Positions 26,206 to 34,727 of a stretch of DNA of 64,000 nucleotides are shown piece by piece (position 1 is the stretch's first letter; the number at the start of each line of letters is the position of its first letter). A model generated the notes under the pieces. It had not been told where the DNA came from. It saw only the letters and a list, made by a program, of their open reading frames with translations, and did no database searches. Source of the DNA: an uncultured Flavobacterium sp. Lineage in GTDB: Bacteria; Bacteroidota; Bacteroidia; Flavobacteriales; Flavobacteriaceae. A program made the position numbers and the translations under genes. The stretch lies in the NCBI RefSeq assembly GCF_963422545.1, contig NZ_OY730232.1:1-64000 (forward strand), read 5' to 3'.

Positions 26206-27075
26206 ATGAGAAAGTTACATTACACATTGGCGATTCTTATTTTAGCCATTTTGGTTTTGTTTTCTTGTAAAAAACAAGAAAATATCAACTCCGAAAAGGT
26301 AAAAAAGATAATTGAATACAAAAAACCAGAATCCGTCGGTTTTCATTTTGAGAAAACCAAAGAATGGTTAAAAGCAAATGAAGCAGATAGCGGTAAACTT
26401 ACTATAGCTTATGCCATAAACAGAACCGATAAAGCAAATTTTGCCAAAATGGATTCGGTAATTATTCCTGCTGATTTTAGCGGGGATTTGGTTTATTATT
26501 TACCATTTCCTATCCATGTTACTGCTTTAGAAGAAGTTTCAAAAGTTTTAATTTTCTCCTATCCTACTCAGGCATTTGCCGCTTATGAAAATGGCGAATT
26601 AGTTCGTACTGGACCAACAAACATGGGAAGAAAAAAAGCTCCAACACCAACCGGATTATTTTTCACCAATTGGAAAGCCGAAAAAACAACCAGTACTTTT
26701 AATGATGAATGGGACTTAAAATGGAATTTTAATATTGAAAACAAACTTGGTGTTGGTTTTCATCAATATGAATTACCGGGTTATCCTGCATCACACTCCT
26801 GCTTACGATTACAAGAAAAAGATGCAAAATATCTTTATAAATGGGCCGACCAATGGATCTTGAAAGACAGAGAAAATATCAAAATAAAAGGAACTCCGGT
26901 AATTGTTTTTGGAAGTTATGATTTTGATAGCACAAAACCTTGGTTCCAATTAGTGAATGATCCAAAAGCATTAGATATATCTGAAGGCGAAATTGAAAAT
27001 CAGATAAATCCTTTTTTACAGAAGATTCTAGACAATCAAAAACTTAGAGAAGCTGAACAAACTACAAAACCGTAA
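26206..27075 (+). CDS. L,D-transpeptidase (YkuD), lipoprotein
   Basis: The protein has 289 residues. The signal peptide ends in LAILVLFSCKK, giving a lipidated Cys near residue 22. The YkuD domain spans about residues 105-235. It has MGRKKAPTPTGLFF and the catalytic GVGFHQYELPGYPASHSCLR, with the nucleophile Cys199 and its His. It should form 3-3 crosslinks in peptidoglycan or attach proteins to it, acting in the periplasm. No partner gene is visible nearby. Confidence 0.9.
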   Translation: MRKLHYTLAILILAILVLFSCKKQENINSEKVKKIIEYKKPESVGFHFEKTKEWLKANEADSGKLTIAYAINRTDKANFAKMDSVIIPADFSGDLVYYLPFPIHVTALEEVSKVLIFSYPTQAFAAYENGELVRTGPTNMGRKKAPTPTGLFFTNWKAEKTTSTFNDEWDLKWNFNIENKLGVGFHQYELPGYPASHSCLRLQEKDAKYLYKWADQWILKDRENIKIKGTPVIVFGSYDFDSTKPWFQLVNDPKALDISEGEIENQINPFLQKILDNQKLREAEQTTKP

Positions 27076-27267
27076 CGCAAGTTTTTCTATTAAATCATAT
27101 CTTGAAAGAATTTAGCTAAAGCTAATAAAATGTTTCTTTTCTAAAACTCGAGTTAAAGCTGGAGCCTATTCAAATTTTCACACATAAAGAAAGACGCACA
27201 GCAGTGCACCTCTACAAAAAAACCTTAGAACCTTTGTGTCTTTGTGTCTTTGCATCTCAAAAAAAAT

Positions 27268-27302
27268 AAATAAGCGAACGTTCATTTATTTTTATATCTT
27301 TG
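27268..27302 (+). promoter_or_regulatory. TetR-type operator and promoter
   Basis: A 24-bp palindrome at 27268-27291 has the core GAACGTTC flanked by AAATAA and TTATTT, with two mismatched pairs. The -7 element TATCTTTG follows at 27295-27302, 20 bp before the TetR ATG. The operator thus covers the region upstream of -7, as expected for repression of the TetR/Tet(X)-like unit. Confidence 0.6.
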
Positions 27303-27322
27303 CATCATAATTAACTCAAATT

Positions 27323-27913
27323 ATGAGAACAAGGGATACAAATAAGGAAGAAATTGTAAAACAAAAAGCAATCGAAATGCTTGTTTCACAAGGCGTAGAA
27401 GGTTTTGGAATGAATAGACTGGCAAGAGAATGTGGTATTTCAGTAGCAACATTGTACATCTACTATACCGATAAAGAAGATCTTATTCGCAAAATAGGAA
27501 TTGAAATTGGCAAAAATTTCTTTAATGAAATGCTGGTTGATTTCTCCTATGAAATGTCTTTTGTAGAAGGTTTAGACAAACAATGGGAAAACCGCTCCAA
27601 ATTTGCCCTAAATTTTTCTCTCCAAACCACATGCTTTGAACTCCTTAAACATTCTAGTTATGGCGATAGCATTTTAGCTGAAATCACTTCAGATTTTAAG
27701 GATCAAATGACAAAATTCATTACTAAAGCAATCGAAAAAAAGGAACTCCTTCCTGTTACTTTCGAAGTTTTTTGGAGTATTGCTTATGGATCGCTTTATT
27801 CTCTTTTAGAACTTCATAGAGAAGGTAAATCAATGTCAGGCAAACCCTTTGTTTTTACAAAAGAGATTAGTGACGAAGCTTTTAAATTGGTTATCAAAGC
27901 CTTGACTCCCTGA
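27323..27913 (+). CDS. TetR-family transcriptional regulator
   Basis: The protein has 196 residues. The N-terminal TetR helix-turn-helix (residues about 9-50) has VEGFGMNRLARECGISVATLYIYYTDKEDLI. The C-terminal ligand domain is helical and unassigned. It lies 58 bp upstream of a Tet(X)-like monooxygenase on the same strand, behind a 24-bp palindrome. It probably represses both genes and is released by a substrate of the enzyme. Confidence 0.92.
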   Translation: MRTRDTNKEEIVKQKAIEMLVSQGVEGFGMNRLARECGISVATLYIYYTDKEDLIRKIGIEIGKNFFNEMLVDFSYEMSFVEGLDKQWENRSKFALNFSLQTTCFELLKHSSYGDSILAEITSDFKDQMTKFITKAIEKKELLPVTFEVFWSIAYGSLYSLLELHREGKSMSGKPFVFTKEISDEAFKLVIKALTP

Positions 27914-27971
27914 TAAATGTCATTTATAATATCATTCTAATCAATACAATAATCAACTAAATAAAAATCAC

Positions 27972-29117
27972 ATGAATAATTCACTTATAAAAAACAAAAA
28001 AATCGCAATCATTGGCGGTGGTCCTGTTGGCTTAACAACCGCTAGAATTTTACAAATAAATGGCGCAGATGTTACGGTTTATGAAAGAGATATAAATAAA
28101 GAAGCCAGAACTTCGGGCGGAACATTAGATATTCATTCGGATTCTGGACAAAAGGCTATTCAAAAAGCTGATTTGATGGACGAATTTTATAAATACGCAA
28201 GACCAACTGGTGAAAAAATGGCGGATATGCACGGAAATATTACTTCTAGCGAAATGCCAAATAAAGAAAATGCTTATTCACGTCCGGAAATTGATCGTAA
28301 TGATTTACGAAAAATTATGCTCGAGAATCTTCCTGAAAATACTGTTGTATGGGACAGCCATTTGACAGATATTGAAAAAATTGGAGAGCAATATCATTTA
28401 GAATTCAAAAATGGCTCTAAAACAATTGCCGACTTTGTTATCGTCGCTAATGGCGGAAGATCTAATGCAAGAAAATTTGTTACGGATATTGAACCTCAAC
28501 TTTCAGGAACATATATGATTCAGGGAGAAATTATAAATCCCGATGTAGATTATCCAACTTTCAAGTCTAAATATGGCAACGGAAATGTGATGGCAATGGG
28601 CGAAAAAAAGATGTTTTATACCCATACTTTACGCGACGGTTCTATACATTTTGGTGTTTCGTTTAAGGCAAATGAAGATTGGATTTTAAATAACGATCTT
28701 GATTTTGAAGACAATAATGCTATACGAGCATTTCTCAATAAAAAATTTGCCAATTGGAGTGACGATTATAAAGCTTTTTTTAATGCTTCTACAGATTTTT
28801 CAGGATTACCATTACGATTATTTTCTCTGGAAAAACCTTGGAAGAAACACTCAAACATTACACTTGTGGGCGACGCCGCGCATTTAATGCCTCCATTTGC
28901 TGGTGAAGGCGTAAATATGGGATTAATGGACGCCTACCAATTAACAGAGAATTTGACAAACGGAGAGTTTACAACTATTCAGGATGCCATTGATGATTAC
29001 GAACAAAAAATGTTTGGTTATGCTTTAGAAGCGCAGCGCACAACATACCAAATGGAAGAATTATTACACTCAGACGTTACAACTGAAAAAATATTGAATA
29101 GTCGCGGTGGAGTTTAA
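27972..29117 (+). CDS. Tet(X)-like FAD-dependent monooxygenase
   Basis: The protein has 381 residues, close to Tet(X). The dinucleotide motif GGGPVGLTTARIL lies at residues 15-27, followed by VTVYERD. EINRNDLR-like EIDRNDLRKIML carries the FAD arginine, and GDAAHLMPPFAGEGVN begins at residue 300. Alignment by eye to Tet(X) shows strong similarity throughout (for example GTLDIHSDSGQ, VIVANGGRSNARKFVTD, SLEKPWKK). Conserved are the Q and H equivalent to Tet(X) Q192 and H234. The residue equivalent to R213 appears to be Val (NGNVMAMG). Whether it acts on tetracyclines or another phenolic compound is open. Confidence 0.85.
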   Translation: MNNSLIKNKKIAIIGGGPVGLTTARILQINGADVTVYERDINKEARTSGGTLDIHSDSGQKAIQKADLMDEFYKYARPTGEKMADMHGNITSSEMPNKENAYSRPEIDRNDLRKIMLENLPENTVVWDSHLTDIEKIGEQYHLEFKNGSKTIADFVIVANGGRSNARKFVTDIEPQLSGTYMIQGEIINPDVDYPTFKSKYGNGNVMAMGEKKMFYTHTLRDGSIHFGVSFKANEDWILNNDLDFEDNNAIRAFLNKKFANWSDDYKAFFNASTDFSGLPLRLFSLEKPWKKHSNITLVGDAAHLMPPFAGEGVNMGLMDAYQLTENLTNGEFTTIQDAIDDYEQKMFGYALEAQRTTYQMEELLHSDVTTEKILNSRGGV

Positions 29118-29132
29118 GACTGTATTTCTTTC

Positions 29133-29160
29133 ACCATATAAGTGATATAAGCTCATTTTA
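29133..29160. repeat. Third copy of the ACCATATAAGT repeat
   Basis: The 28 bases from ACCATATAAGT match the arm at 30864-30890 apart from two substitutions. The copy lies downstream of guaB, in the same orientation as the left arm upstream of guaB. Confidence 0.7.
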
Positions 29161-29213
29161 TTGGAATAAATATTGTTTTCATCGCAGTTTTTGTCATTTC
29201 TGACACAAATAAA

Positions 29214-29247
29214 AAAAGGCGTAAGAATTTTAAATCTTACGCCTTTT
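29214..29247. terminator. Bidirectional terminator between Tet(X)-like gene and guaB
   Basis: AAAAGGCGTAAGA and TCTTACGCCTTTT form a perfect 13-bp stem with an 8-base loop, with T-runs on both strands. It serves the convergent guaB gene and the plus-strand monooxygenase. Confidence 0.9.
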
Positions 29248-29269
29248 CTTTTATATCGAAAACTAAAAA

Positions 29270-30742
29270 TTATCTTGAATAATTTGGAGCTTCTTTTGTA
29301 ATAGTTACGTTATGTGGGTGACTTTCAGTAATTCCGCTTGACGTGATTCTAACAAAACGTCCTGTTTCTTGTAAAGTAGGAATATCTTTTGAACCACAGT
29401 ATCCCATTCCGGCACGAAGACCTCCAATAAACTGAAGCATACTTTCGTTTAATTCTCCTTTGTAAGGAACACGACCAACAATTCCTTCCGGAACTAGTTT
29501 TTTAACATCGTCTTCAACATCCTGGAAGTAACGATCTTTAGAACCTGTTTGCATAGCTTCAACAGAACCCATTCCACGGTAAGATTTGAATTTTCTTCCT
29601 TCAAAGATAATTGTTTCTCCCGGAGACTCTTTTGTTCCTGCTAATAATGAACCTAACATTACACAATCTGCTCCTGCGGCAATTGCTTTAGGAATATCTC
29701 CTGTGTAGCGAATTCCACCATCAGCAATTACCGGAACTCCTGTTCCTTTGATAGCTGCTGCTACTTCAAGAACTGCTGAGAATTGAGGGAAACCAACACC
29801 TGCAACGATACGAGTTGTACAGATAGAACCTGGTCCAATCCCTACTTTTACTCCATCTGCTCCATTTTCTACTAAATATTTAGCAGCTTCCGGAGTTGCA
29901 ATGTTACCTACAATTACATCTATTTGTGGGAATTTTGATTTTACTTCTTTTAAAGTATTTACAACACCTTCAGTATGTCCGTGAGCAGTATCGATGATAA
30001 TTGCATCAACACCTGCAGCAACTAATGCTTCAGCTCTTTGAACTGCATCACCGGTAACTCCAATTGCGGCAGCTACTCTTAAACGACCAAAAACATCTTT
30101 GTTAGCGATTGGTTTTTGAGTCAGTTTTGTGATATCTCTAAAAGTGATTAAACCAACTAATTCATAATTGGCATTTACTACTGGTAATTTTTCGATTTTG
30201 TGACCTTGTAAAACTACTTCGGCTTGTTCTAATGAAGTTCCTTCGGCAACAGTTACTAAGTTTGTACTTGTCATTACCTCAGCGATTGGTTTTGCCCCAT
30301 TCTTTTCGAAACGCAAGTCACGATTTGTAACGATTCCTTTTAGGATTTTGTTTTCGTCAACGATTGGAATTCCACCAATCCCGAATTCTTTCATTGCATT
30401 TTTTGCGTCTGCAATAGTTGAGTTCATTGGCAAAGTTACCGGATCGATAATCATTCCGGACTCAGCACGTTTTACTCTTCTCACCTTCGCAGCTTGTTGC
30501 TCGATGGTCATGTTTTTATGTAAAACACCTATTCCACCTTCTTGTGCCATAGCAATTGCCATTGCACTTTCGGTAACGGTATCCATAGCAGCTGATACTA
30601 TTGGAACGTTTAGTGTTATGTTACGTGAAAATTTTGATTTGATACTCACTTCGCGGGGAAGCACATTCGAGTAGTTAGGTACTAATAATACATCGTCGTA
30701 AGTTAAACCTTCGCCGATAATCTTGGAGTTGTGTGCTATCAT
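29270..30742 (-). CDS. guaB: IMP dehydrogenase
   Basis: This enzyme oxidises IMP to XMP with NAD+, the first committed step to GMP. Its 490 residues are full length. The barrel starts at EGLTYDDVLLVPNYS. Two CBS domains occupy about residues 95-205. The catalytic loop KVGIGPGSICTTRIVAG carries the Cys that bonds to IMP. The NAD-site and flap region (GMGSVEAMQTGSKDRYFQ) is intact. A minus-strand promoter lies at 30776-30769. Copies of one repeat lie on both sides of the gene. Confidence 0.97.
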   Translation of the reverse strand: MIAHNSKIIGEGLTYDDVLLVPNYSNVLPREVSIKSKFSRNITLNVPIVSAAMDTVTESAMAIAMAQEGGIGVLHKNMTIEQQAAKVRRVKRAESGMIIDPVTLPMNSTIADAKNAMKEFGIGGIPIVDENKILKGIVTNRDLRFEKNGAKPIAEVMTSTNLVTVAEGTSLEQAEVVLQGHKIEKLPVVNANYELVGLITFRDITKLTQKPIANKDVFGRLRVAAAIGVTGDAVQRAEALVAAGVDAIIIDTAHGHTEGVVNTLKEVKSKFPQIDVIVGNIATPEAAKYLVENGADGVKVGIGPGSICTTRIVAGVGFPQFSAVLEVAAAIKGTGVPVIADGGIRYTGDIPKAIAAGADCVMLGSLLAGTKESPGETIIFEGRKFKSYRGMGSVEAMQTGSKDRYFQDVEDDVKKLVPEGIVGRVPYKGELNESMLQFIGGLRAGMGYCGSKDIPTLQETGRFVRITSSGITESHPHNVTITKEAPNYSR

Positions 30743-30768
30743 GGTGCAATTTCTAGTTGAATTGCGTG

Positions 30769-30776
30769 CAAATATA
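30769..30776 (-). promoter_or_regulatory. -7 element of guaB
   Basis: Read on the minus strand this is TATATTTG, an exact TAnnTTTG match, leaving a leader of about 22 bases before the ATG at 30742. Confidence 0.55.
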
Positions 30777-30866
30777 GTGAATAAATTGGAAACTTGGATA
30801 CTAACTTATTCATAATTTTATCCTTACACGAAAGGTCTTACAAATCTATTAATAACATTTTGAACC

Positions 30867-30993
30867 ATATAAGTAATATAAGTTCATTTAATTTTATTGA
30901 TGTTGCTTTGCGCATAGTTCTCGACTCCGCTCGAACTGACAGCCGTACTGCTTAAACTGACGATAGAATTAAATGAACTTATATTACTTATAT
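30867..30993. repeat. 27-bp perfect inverted repeat with 73-bp loop
   Basis: Arms 30867-30893 and 30967-30993 are exact complements (core ATATAAGTAATATAAGTT). The loop contains a small AGTTC/GAACT inverted repeat with TCGACTCCGCTC between. The right arm ends 9 bases before the DUF5723 stop, so the element could end that minus-strand transcript. A related single copy lies at 29133-29160. Confidence 0.85.
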
Positions 30994-31002
30994 AGTGAAA
31001 AA

Positions 31003-32403
31003 CTAGTCTTTTGAATCTTGAAAAATGAAGTTAAAACCAAACTGAAATGCCAGACTATTGGCTTTGGAGACGTCTTTATACTCAAAAACATTATCAACAA
31101 GGACATACATATTTAATTTTCCGAGTGTTCCTGAAAGTCCCAAACCAACATTTGTATTCGAATACGGATCGATTGTGTAAGTAGCTTTGAAATCTAATTT
31201 TTCAAAAATATTTCGTTTATAAAAAGCAGTTAAAGCAATATACGGTTCATTTGGCATTGTCATAGCAAACAACTGTCCGCCAATTGCATTAACATATTTT
31301 TTATTAACGCTTCCTTTACAATTACAATCGTCATCAGATCTGGTTTCTCCAAAAGAATATTGAATTGATGAATACAATTTTGTTGGCCGCCAAGTAGTGT
31401 ATTTATTATATAAAGTATCGCGCGGAATGGCTTTATCGAATTCATCAAAAACATCTTCGGGCTTGTTTGTGCCAAGAAAATTAGGATTTGCACCTTTATA
31501 ATTATAAGTCCCTTTGTAGGTTAATGTTTCTATGTCTTTTGACTGTCTTACAAAGCCAAGATCAATTATACTGGCTGTAAATTGAAGATTTTCTTTGAAA
31601 TAATAGGTAATTCCGGCATCAAATCCCAGACCTAAACTTCCGTTAAAAAAGGTATTGTGTGCAATATCGCTTGGAACACTGCCTTCGTAATCGTCTTTTG
31701 TAAATTTACTAAGCCCGGAAGTTTTTAATTCCAGATTTGACGATATTATTTGCTCATAAAGATTCGGTGTTCCTGCGCTTTGTCCGGTATAAATAAATCC
31801 TGAATTTCTGGTTGATGTGGCATTGGCTCCACTGGAATAAATCTTCGCTCGTCCGCCTAAAACAAGTTTTTCACTTAGTTTTTTATGATATCCAACATGA
31901 AAAACAGAAAGTACTTCGGCTCTAAGATTCAGATCGCCTAAATTGAATGATTTACCAATATAATCCCGATTTCCATCGACGGCCAAAATTGCCATGTCTT
32001 TGGGGAAGTACATTAAGAAATCAAATTCCTGATAGGCTCCAAACGAAATATATGACTGGCTTTCTCTCCCACCTACTCTAAAACCTCCTGAGAAAATTTC
32101 GAGTTGCTGATTGACTTGAGTTTTATCTTTATTGGAAGAATTATTGATAACATTTCGAACTTTATCATTAAAATCGACTCCGTTATTAGCAAATAAATCA
32201 TAAGCCGAAAAACTACTTGATCCCAGATTTGCCGAAACTCCGGATAAAATTGGGATTCCGAAATAGAATTTATACGAGACATCAGCACCCGGATTTACTA
32301 AAGATGATTGCGGAATCGAGGTAAAATTATACAGTACTTGTTTATTTTGAGCGAAACAGGAAATCTGAAAAGCTACCACTAAAATCAGATATACTTTTCT
32401 CAT
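31003..32403 (-). CDS. DUF5723 outer-membrane beta-barrel-like protein
   Basis: The protein has 466 residues and the signal peptide MRKVYLILVVAFQISCFAQ. YNFTSIPQSSLVNPGADVSY is typical of DUF5723, a family related to PorV/FadL-like barrels in Bacteroidota. Alternating amphipathic strands run to the end, which closes with LAFQFGFNFIFQDSKD, a plausible last barrel strand. It overlaps the upstream lipoprotein gene by 4 bp, so the two act together, probably at the outer membrane. The job is unknown. Confidence 0.85.
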   Translation of the reverse strand: MRKVYLILVVAFQISCFAQNKQVLYNFTSIPQSSLVNPGADVSYKFYFGIPILSGVSANLGSSSFSAYDLFANNGVDFNDKVRNVINNSSNKDKTQVNQQLEIFSGGFRVGGRESQSYISFGAYQEFDFLMYFPKDMAILAVDGNRDYIGKSFNLGDLNLRAEVLSVFHVGYHKKLSEKLVLGGRAKIYSSGANATSTRNSGFIYTGQSAGTPNLYEQIISSNLELKTSGLSKFTKDDYEGSVPSDIAHNTFFNGSLGLGFDAGITYYFKENLQFTASIIDLGFVRQSKDIETLTYKGTYNYKGANPNFLGTNKPEDVFDEFDKAIPRDTLYNKYTTWRPTKLYSSIQYSFGETRSDDDCNCKGSVNKKYVNAIGGQLFAMTMPNEPYIALTAFYKRNIFEKLDFKATYTIDPYSNTNVGLGLSGTLGKLNMYVLVDNVFEYKDVSKANSLAFQFGFNFIFQDSKD

Positions 32404-32951
32404 TCGATCTCCATATAAACAGTTGCGCCTGAGCGTAATTTTAAACTTCCTTTACTATTTGCGTCTAATGGAGGTCCTGAATCCATTAAAACAACAAAAC
32501 CAAGCTTAGCCGTTTTTTTCAAAAGGTCTAATCTTTGATTTTCGAATACTTCAGTTGGATATTTTATAACATTTGAAGTTCCTGAATAAGCAGGAACTTT
32601 ATAAATATCAGTTTCAAGTACCTGATCATTAGCATCCAGCATCATTACTTGTAATGTGAAAGATCTGATTATAGTGTTATCAACTTCAAAATTAATCTCT
32701 GCTTTTACCAGATTATCTCTAAAAAATTGGTCTTTGAAAGCATTAAATTCACTCACATCAAAAAGCGTCTGTGGTTTTCCGTCATTTTTCAATTGATTTG
32801 CCGGAATATCAAAATAAGCCAGATTTGCCACGAAAACAGGTTTTAATTTGAGGTCTTTTACCTGATCAAAATTCAAATCACTGGAGCATGAAAAGAATAA
32901 AGGTGTTAAAATTAAAATTTTAAAAACCGTATTAATGAAATTTGATTTCAT
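32400..32951 (-). CDS. Lipoprotein paired with the DUF5723 protein
   Basis: The protein has 183 residues. Its lipoprotein signal (ILILTPLFFSCSS) gives a lipidated Cys near residue 22. The mature part starts with DLNFDQVKDLKLKPVFVANL and has a beta-sandwich pattern. I know no named family for it. Its stop overlaps the next start by 4 bp (ATGA), and this pairing suggests a surface or periplasmic partner of the barrel. Confidence 0.75.
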   Translation of the reverse strand: MKSNFINTVFKILILTPLFFSCSSDLNFDQVKDLKLKPVFVANLAYFDIPANQLKNDGKPQTLFDVSEFNAFKDQFFRDNLVKAEINFEVDNTIIRSFTLQVMMLDANDQVLETDIYKVPAYSGTSNVIKYPTEVFENQRLDLLKKTAKLGFVVLMDSGPPLDANSKGSLKLRSGATVYMEIE

Positions 32952-33030
32952 GACTAAATATTTTTGAATAATAAGTAACGTTATTTTTCAATTACTATTA
33001 TCTGTTTCCGTAAGTAAATGTAAGTTTTTT

Positions 33031-33897
33031 CTAATGAAATTTACCAAACAATTTTGATGCTTCATTATAAGCACTTTCAAAACTTAGTGAATTTAAACCT
33101 GTTACTTTTTTATTGGCAGTAAAATAAGAAATCAATTTTTCTGTTGGCATATTTCCGGTTAGTTTATCGGTTGCCATTGGGCAGCCTCCAAATCCTTGAA
33201 TAGCGCCATCAAAACGTGTACAGCCTGCATTTGAAGCTGCTTCTATTTTTTCGAACCAACTATTTGGCGTTGTATGCAAATGAGCTCCAAACTCAATTTG
33301 CGGGTATTTTGGAATTAAATTTGAAAAAAGATACGTAATCACTTCCGGCGTAGAGCTGCCAACAGTATCTGAAAGCGATAATATTTTTACGCCCATTCCT
33401 GCCAGTTTTTCTGTCCATTCCCCTACTATTTCAACGTTCCAGGGATCTCCGTAAGGATTCCCGAAACCCATTGAAAGATAGGTTACAACTTCTTTATTTT
33501 TTTTATCGGCGATTTCAAGAATTTCTTCGAGCGTAATCAATGATTCAGCAATGGTTTTATGAGTATTTCTCATCTGAAAATTTTCAGATATAGAAAAAGG
33601 AAATCCTAAATATTGAATAGGCTCATGTTCTGCCGCTAATTGCGCACCTTGTGTATTGGCTATTATAGCTAGCAATTTGCTGGTGGTTTGCGAAAGGTCC
33701 AGTTGTGCCAAAACCTCGGCTGTATCCTGCATTTGCGGAATGGCTTTGGGAGAGACAAAACTTCCAAAATCAATGGTATCAAAACCTACACGAAGCAAAG
33801 CCTGTATGTATGTGACTTTGTTTTTTGTAGGAATAAAAGTTTTGATGCCTTGCATTGCATCACGCGGACATTCGATAATTTTGATTTCTTTGTTCAA
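33031..33897 (-). CDS. Hydroxymethylglutaryl-CoA lyase-like enzyme
   Basis: The protein has 288 residues and the DRE-TIM barrel of the HMGL family. ECPRDAMQG carries the catalytic Arg and metal Asp. FGAHLHTTPN supplies the metal histidines, and GFGGCPMATDKLTGNMPTE carries the active-site Cys of the G-G-C-P signature. It should split HMG-CoA into acetyl-CoA and acetoacetate in leucine breakdown. It lies upstream of the lipoprotein/DUF5723 pair but has a gap of 79 bp to it. Confidence 0.92.
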   Translation of the reverse strand: MNKEIKIIECPRDAMQGIKTFIPTKNKVTYIQALLRVGFDTIDFGSFVSPKAIPQMQDTAEVLAQLDLSQTTSKLLAIIANTQGAQLAAEHEPIQYLGFPFSISENFQMRNTHKTIAESLITLEEILEIADKKNKEVVTYLSMGFGNPYGDPWNVEIVGEWTEKLAGMGVKILSLSDTVGSSTPEVITYLFSNLIPKYPQIEFGAHLHTTPNSWFEKIEAASNAGCTRFDGAIQGFGGCPMATDKLTGNMPTEKLISYFTANKKVTGLNSLSFESAYNEASKLFGKFH

Positions 33898-34000
33898 AGC
33901 TTATTCTTTTGTAATGGCTAAGTTAGTTTCTTTTTTAAAGAAATAAAAGTTATAATTTTCTTTTAATTATTGTATTACTTAAAAAGACTATTTTTTAAAT

Positions 34001-34071
34001 TATTACCTAATTATGTAATAAATACAAATATTACCAAAAAAAGTAATAAATAAAAATATTCCGTATATTTG
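34001..34071 (+). promoter_or_regulatory. Two operator-like palindromes and promoter of the SatD gene
   Basis: TATTAC-N8-GTAATA occurs twice, at 34001-34020 and 34029-34048, both followed by AAT. The -7 element TATATTTG lies at 34064-34071, 41 bases before the ATG. The second palindrome would cover the -33 region. Half-sites also appear at 33973. The gap of 215 bp is shared with the divergent HMG-CoA-lyase-like gene. Confidence 0.6.
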
Positions 34072-34112
34072 TAATATTAAGTTTATTTATTTTTAATTAT
34101 ATTTGAATTATT

Positions 34113-34727
34113 ATGACTAGTGTAATTACAGGTGATATAATTGACTCAAGGCAACAAAAATCTAAGGATTGGGTTGAAGGCTTGAAGAACATTCTAGCTC
34201 GTTTTGGAGAAACACCAAACCAATGGGAAGTATACAGAGGTGACGAATTTCAGGTTGAAATTAAAAATCCCGAAGATGCTTTATGGTCTGCTATTTTGAT
34301 AAAAGCACATTTGAAAGCACTTAAATTAGATGCCCGAATGAGTATTGGTTTTGGAGATAAAACGCACGATGCCGAAAAAATATCTGAAAGTAATGGTTCT
34401 GCTTTTATACACTCCGGAGAACTTTTTGGGACTTTAAAGAAACAAAAAGTAACTCTTGCCATGCGAACTGGTGATGCTGAGATTGACGAAAAATTGAATT
34501 TAATGATACAATTGGCTTTGACTTTCATGGACAACTGGCTTGCACAATCGGGAGAATTTGTTGCTGTTGCTATAGAAAATCCAACTTTATCACAAGAAGA
34601 ATTAGGACAAAAAATAGGCATAAACCAAGCTGCTGTGAGCCGAAGACAAAAACGGGCTCAGTTTGATTTGGTACTGAATTTAGATCGTTATTTTAGAAAA
34701 CAAATAAAACAACTTAACACTCCATGA
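34113..34727 (+). CDS. SatD-like protein with C-terminal helix-turn-helix
   Basis: The protein has 204 residues. It begins with VITGDIIDSRQQK, the SatD family start, and continues with WEVYRGDEFQVEI and ARMSIGFGDKTHDAEKISESNGSAF. This is the pattern of a nucleotidyl-cyclase-like fold. The C-terminus has SQEELGQKIGINQAAVSRRQKRA, a helix-turn-helix that probably binds the nearby palindromes. It overlaps the DUF3307 gene by 4 bp. SatD-DUF3307 pairs are frequent in bacteria, but their task is not known. Confidence 0.85.
   Translation: MTSVITGDIIDSRQQKSKDWVEGLKNILARFGETPNQWEVYRGDEFQVEIKNPEDALWSAILIKAHLKALKLDARMSIGFGDKTHDAEKISESNGSAFIHSGELFGTLKKQKVTLAMRTGDAEIDEKLNLMIQLALTFMDNWLAQSGEFVAVAIENPTLSQEELGQKIGINQAAVSRRQKRAQFDLVLNLDRYFRKQIKQLNTP

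Noticed and set aside
34250..34621. Minus-strand open frame of 123 codons opposite the SatD-like gene
   Set aside because: It is the shadow of a well-supported gene and shows no recognisable domain.
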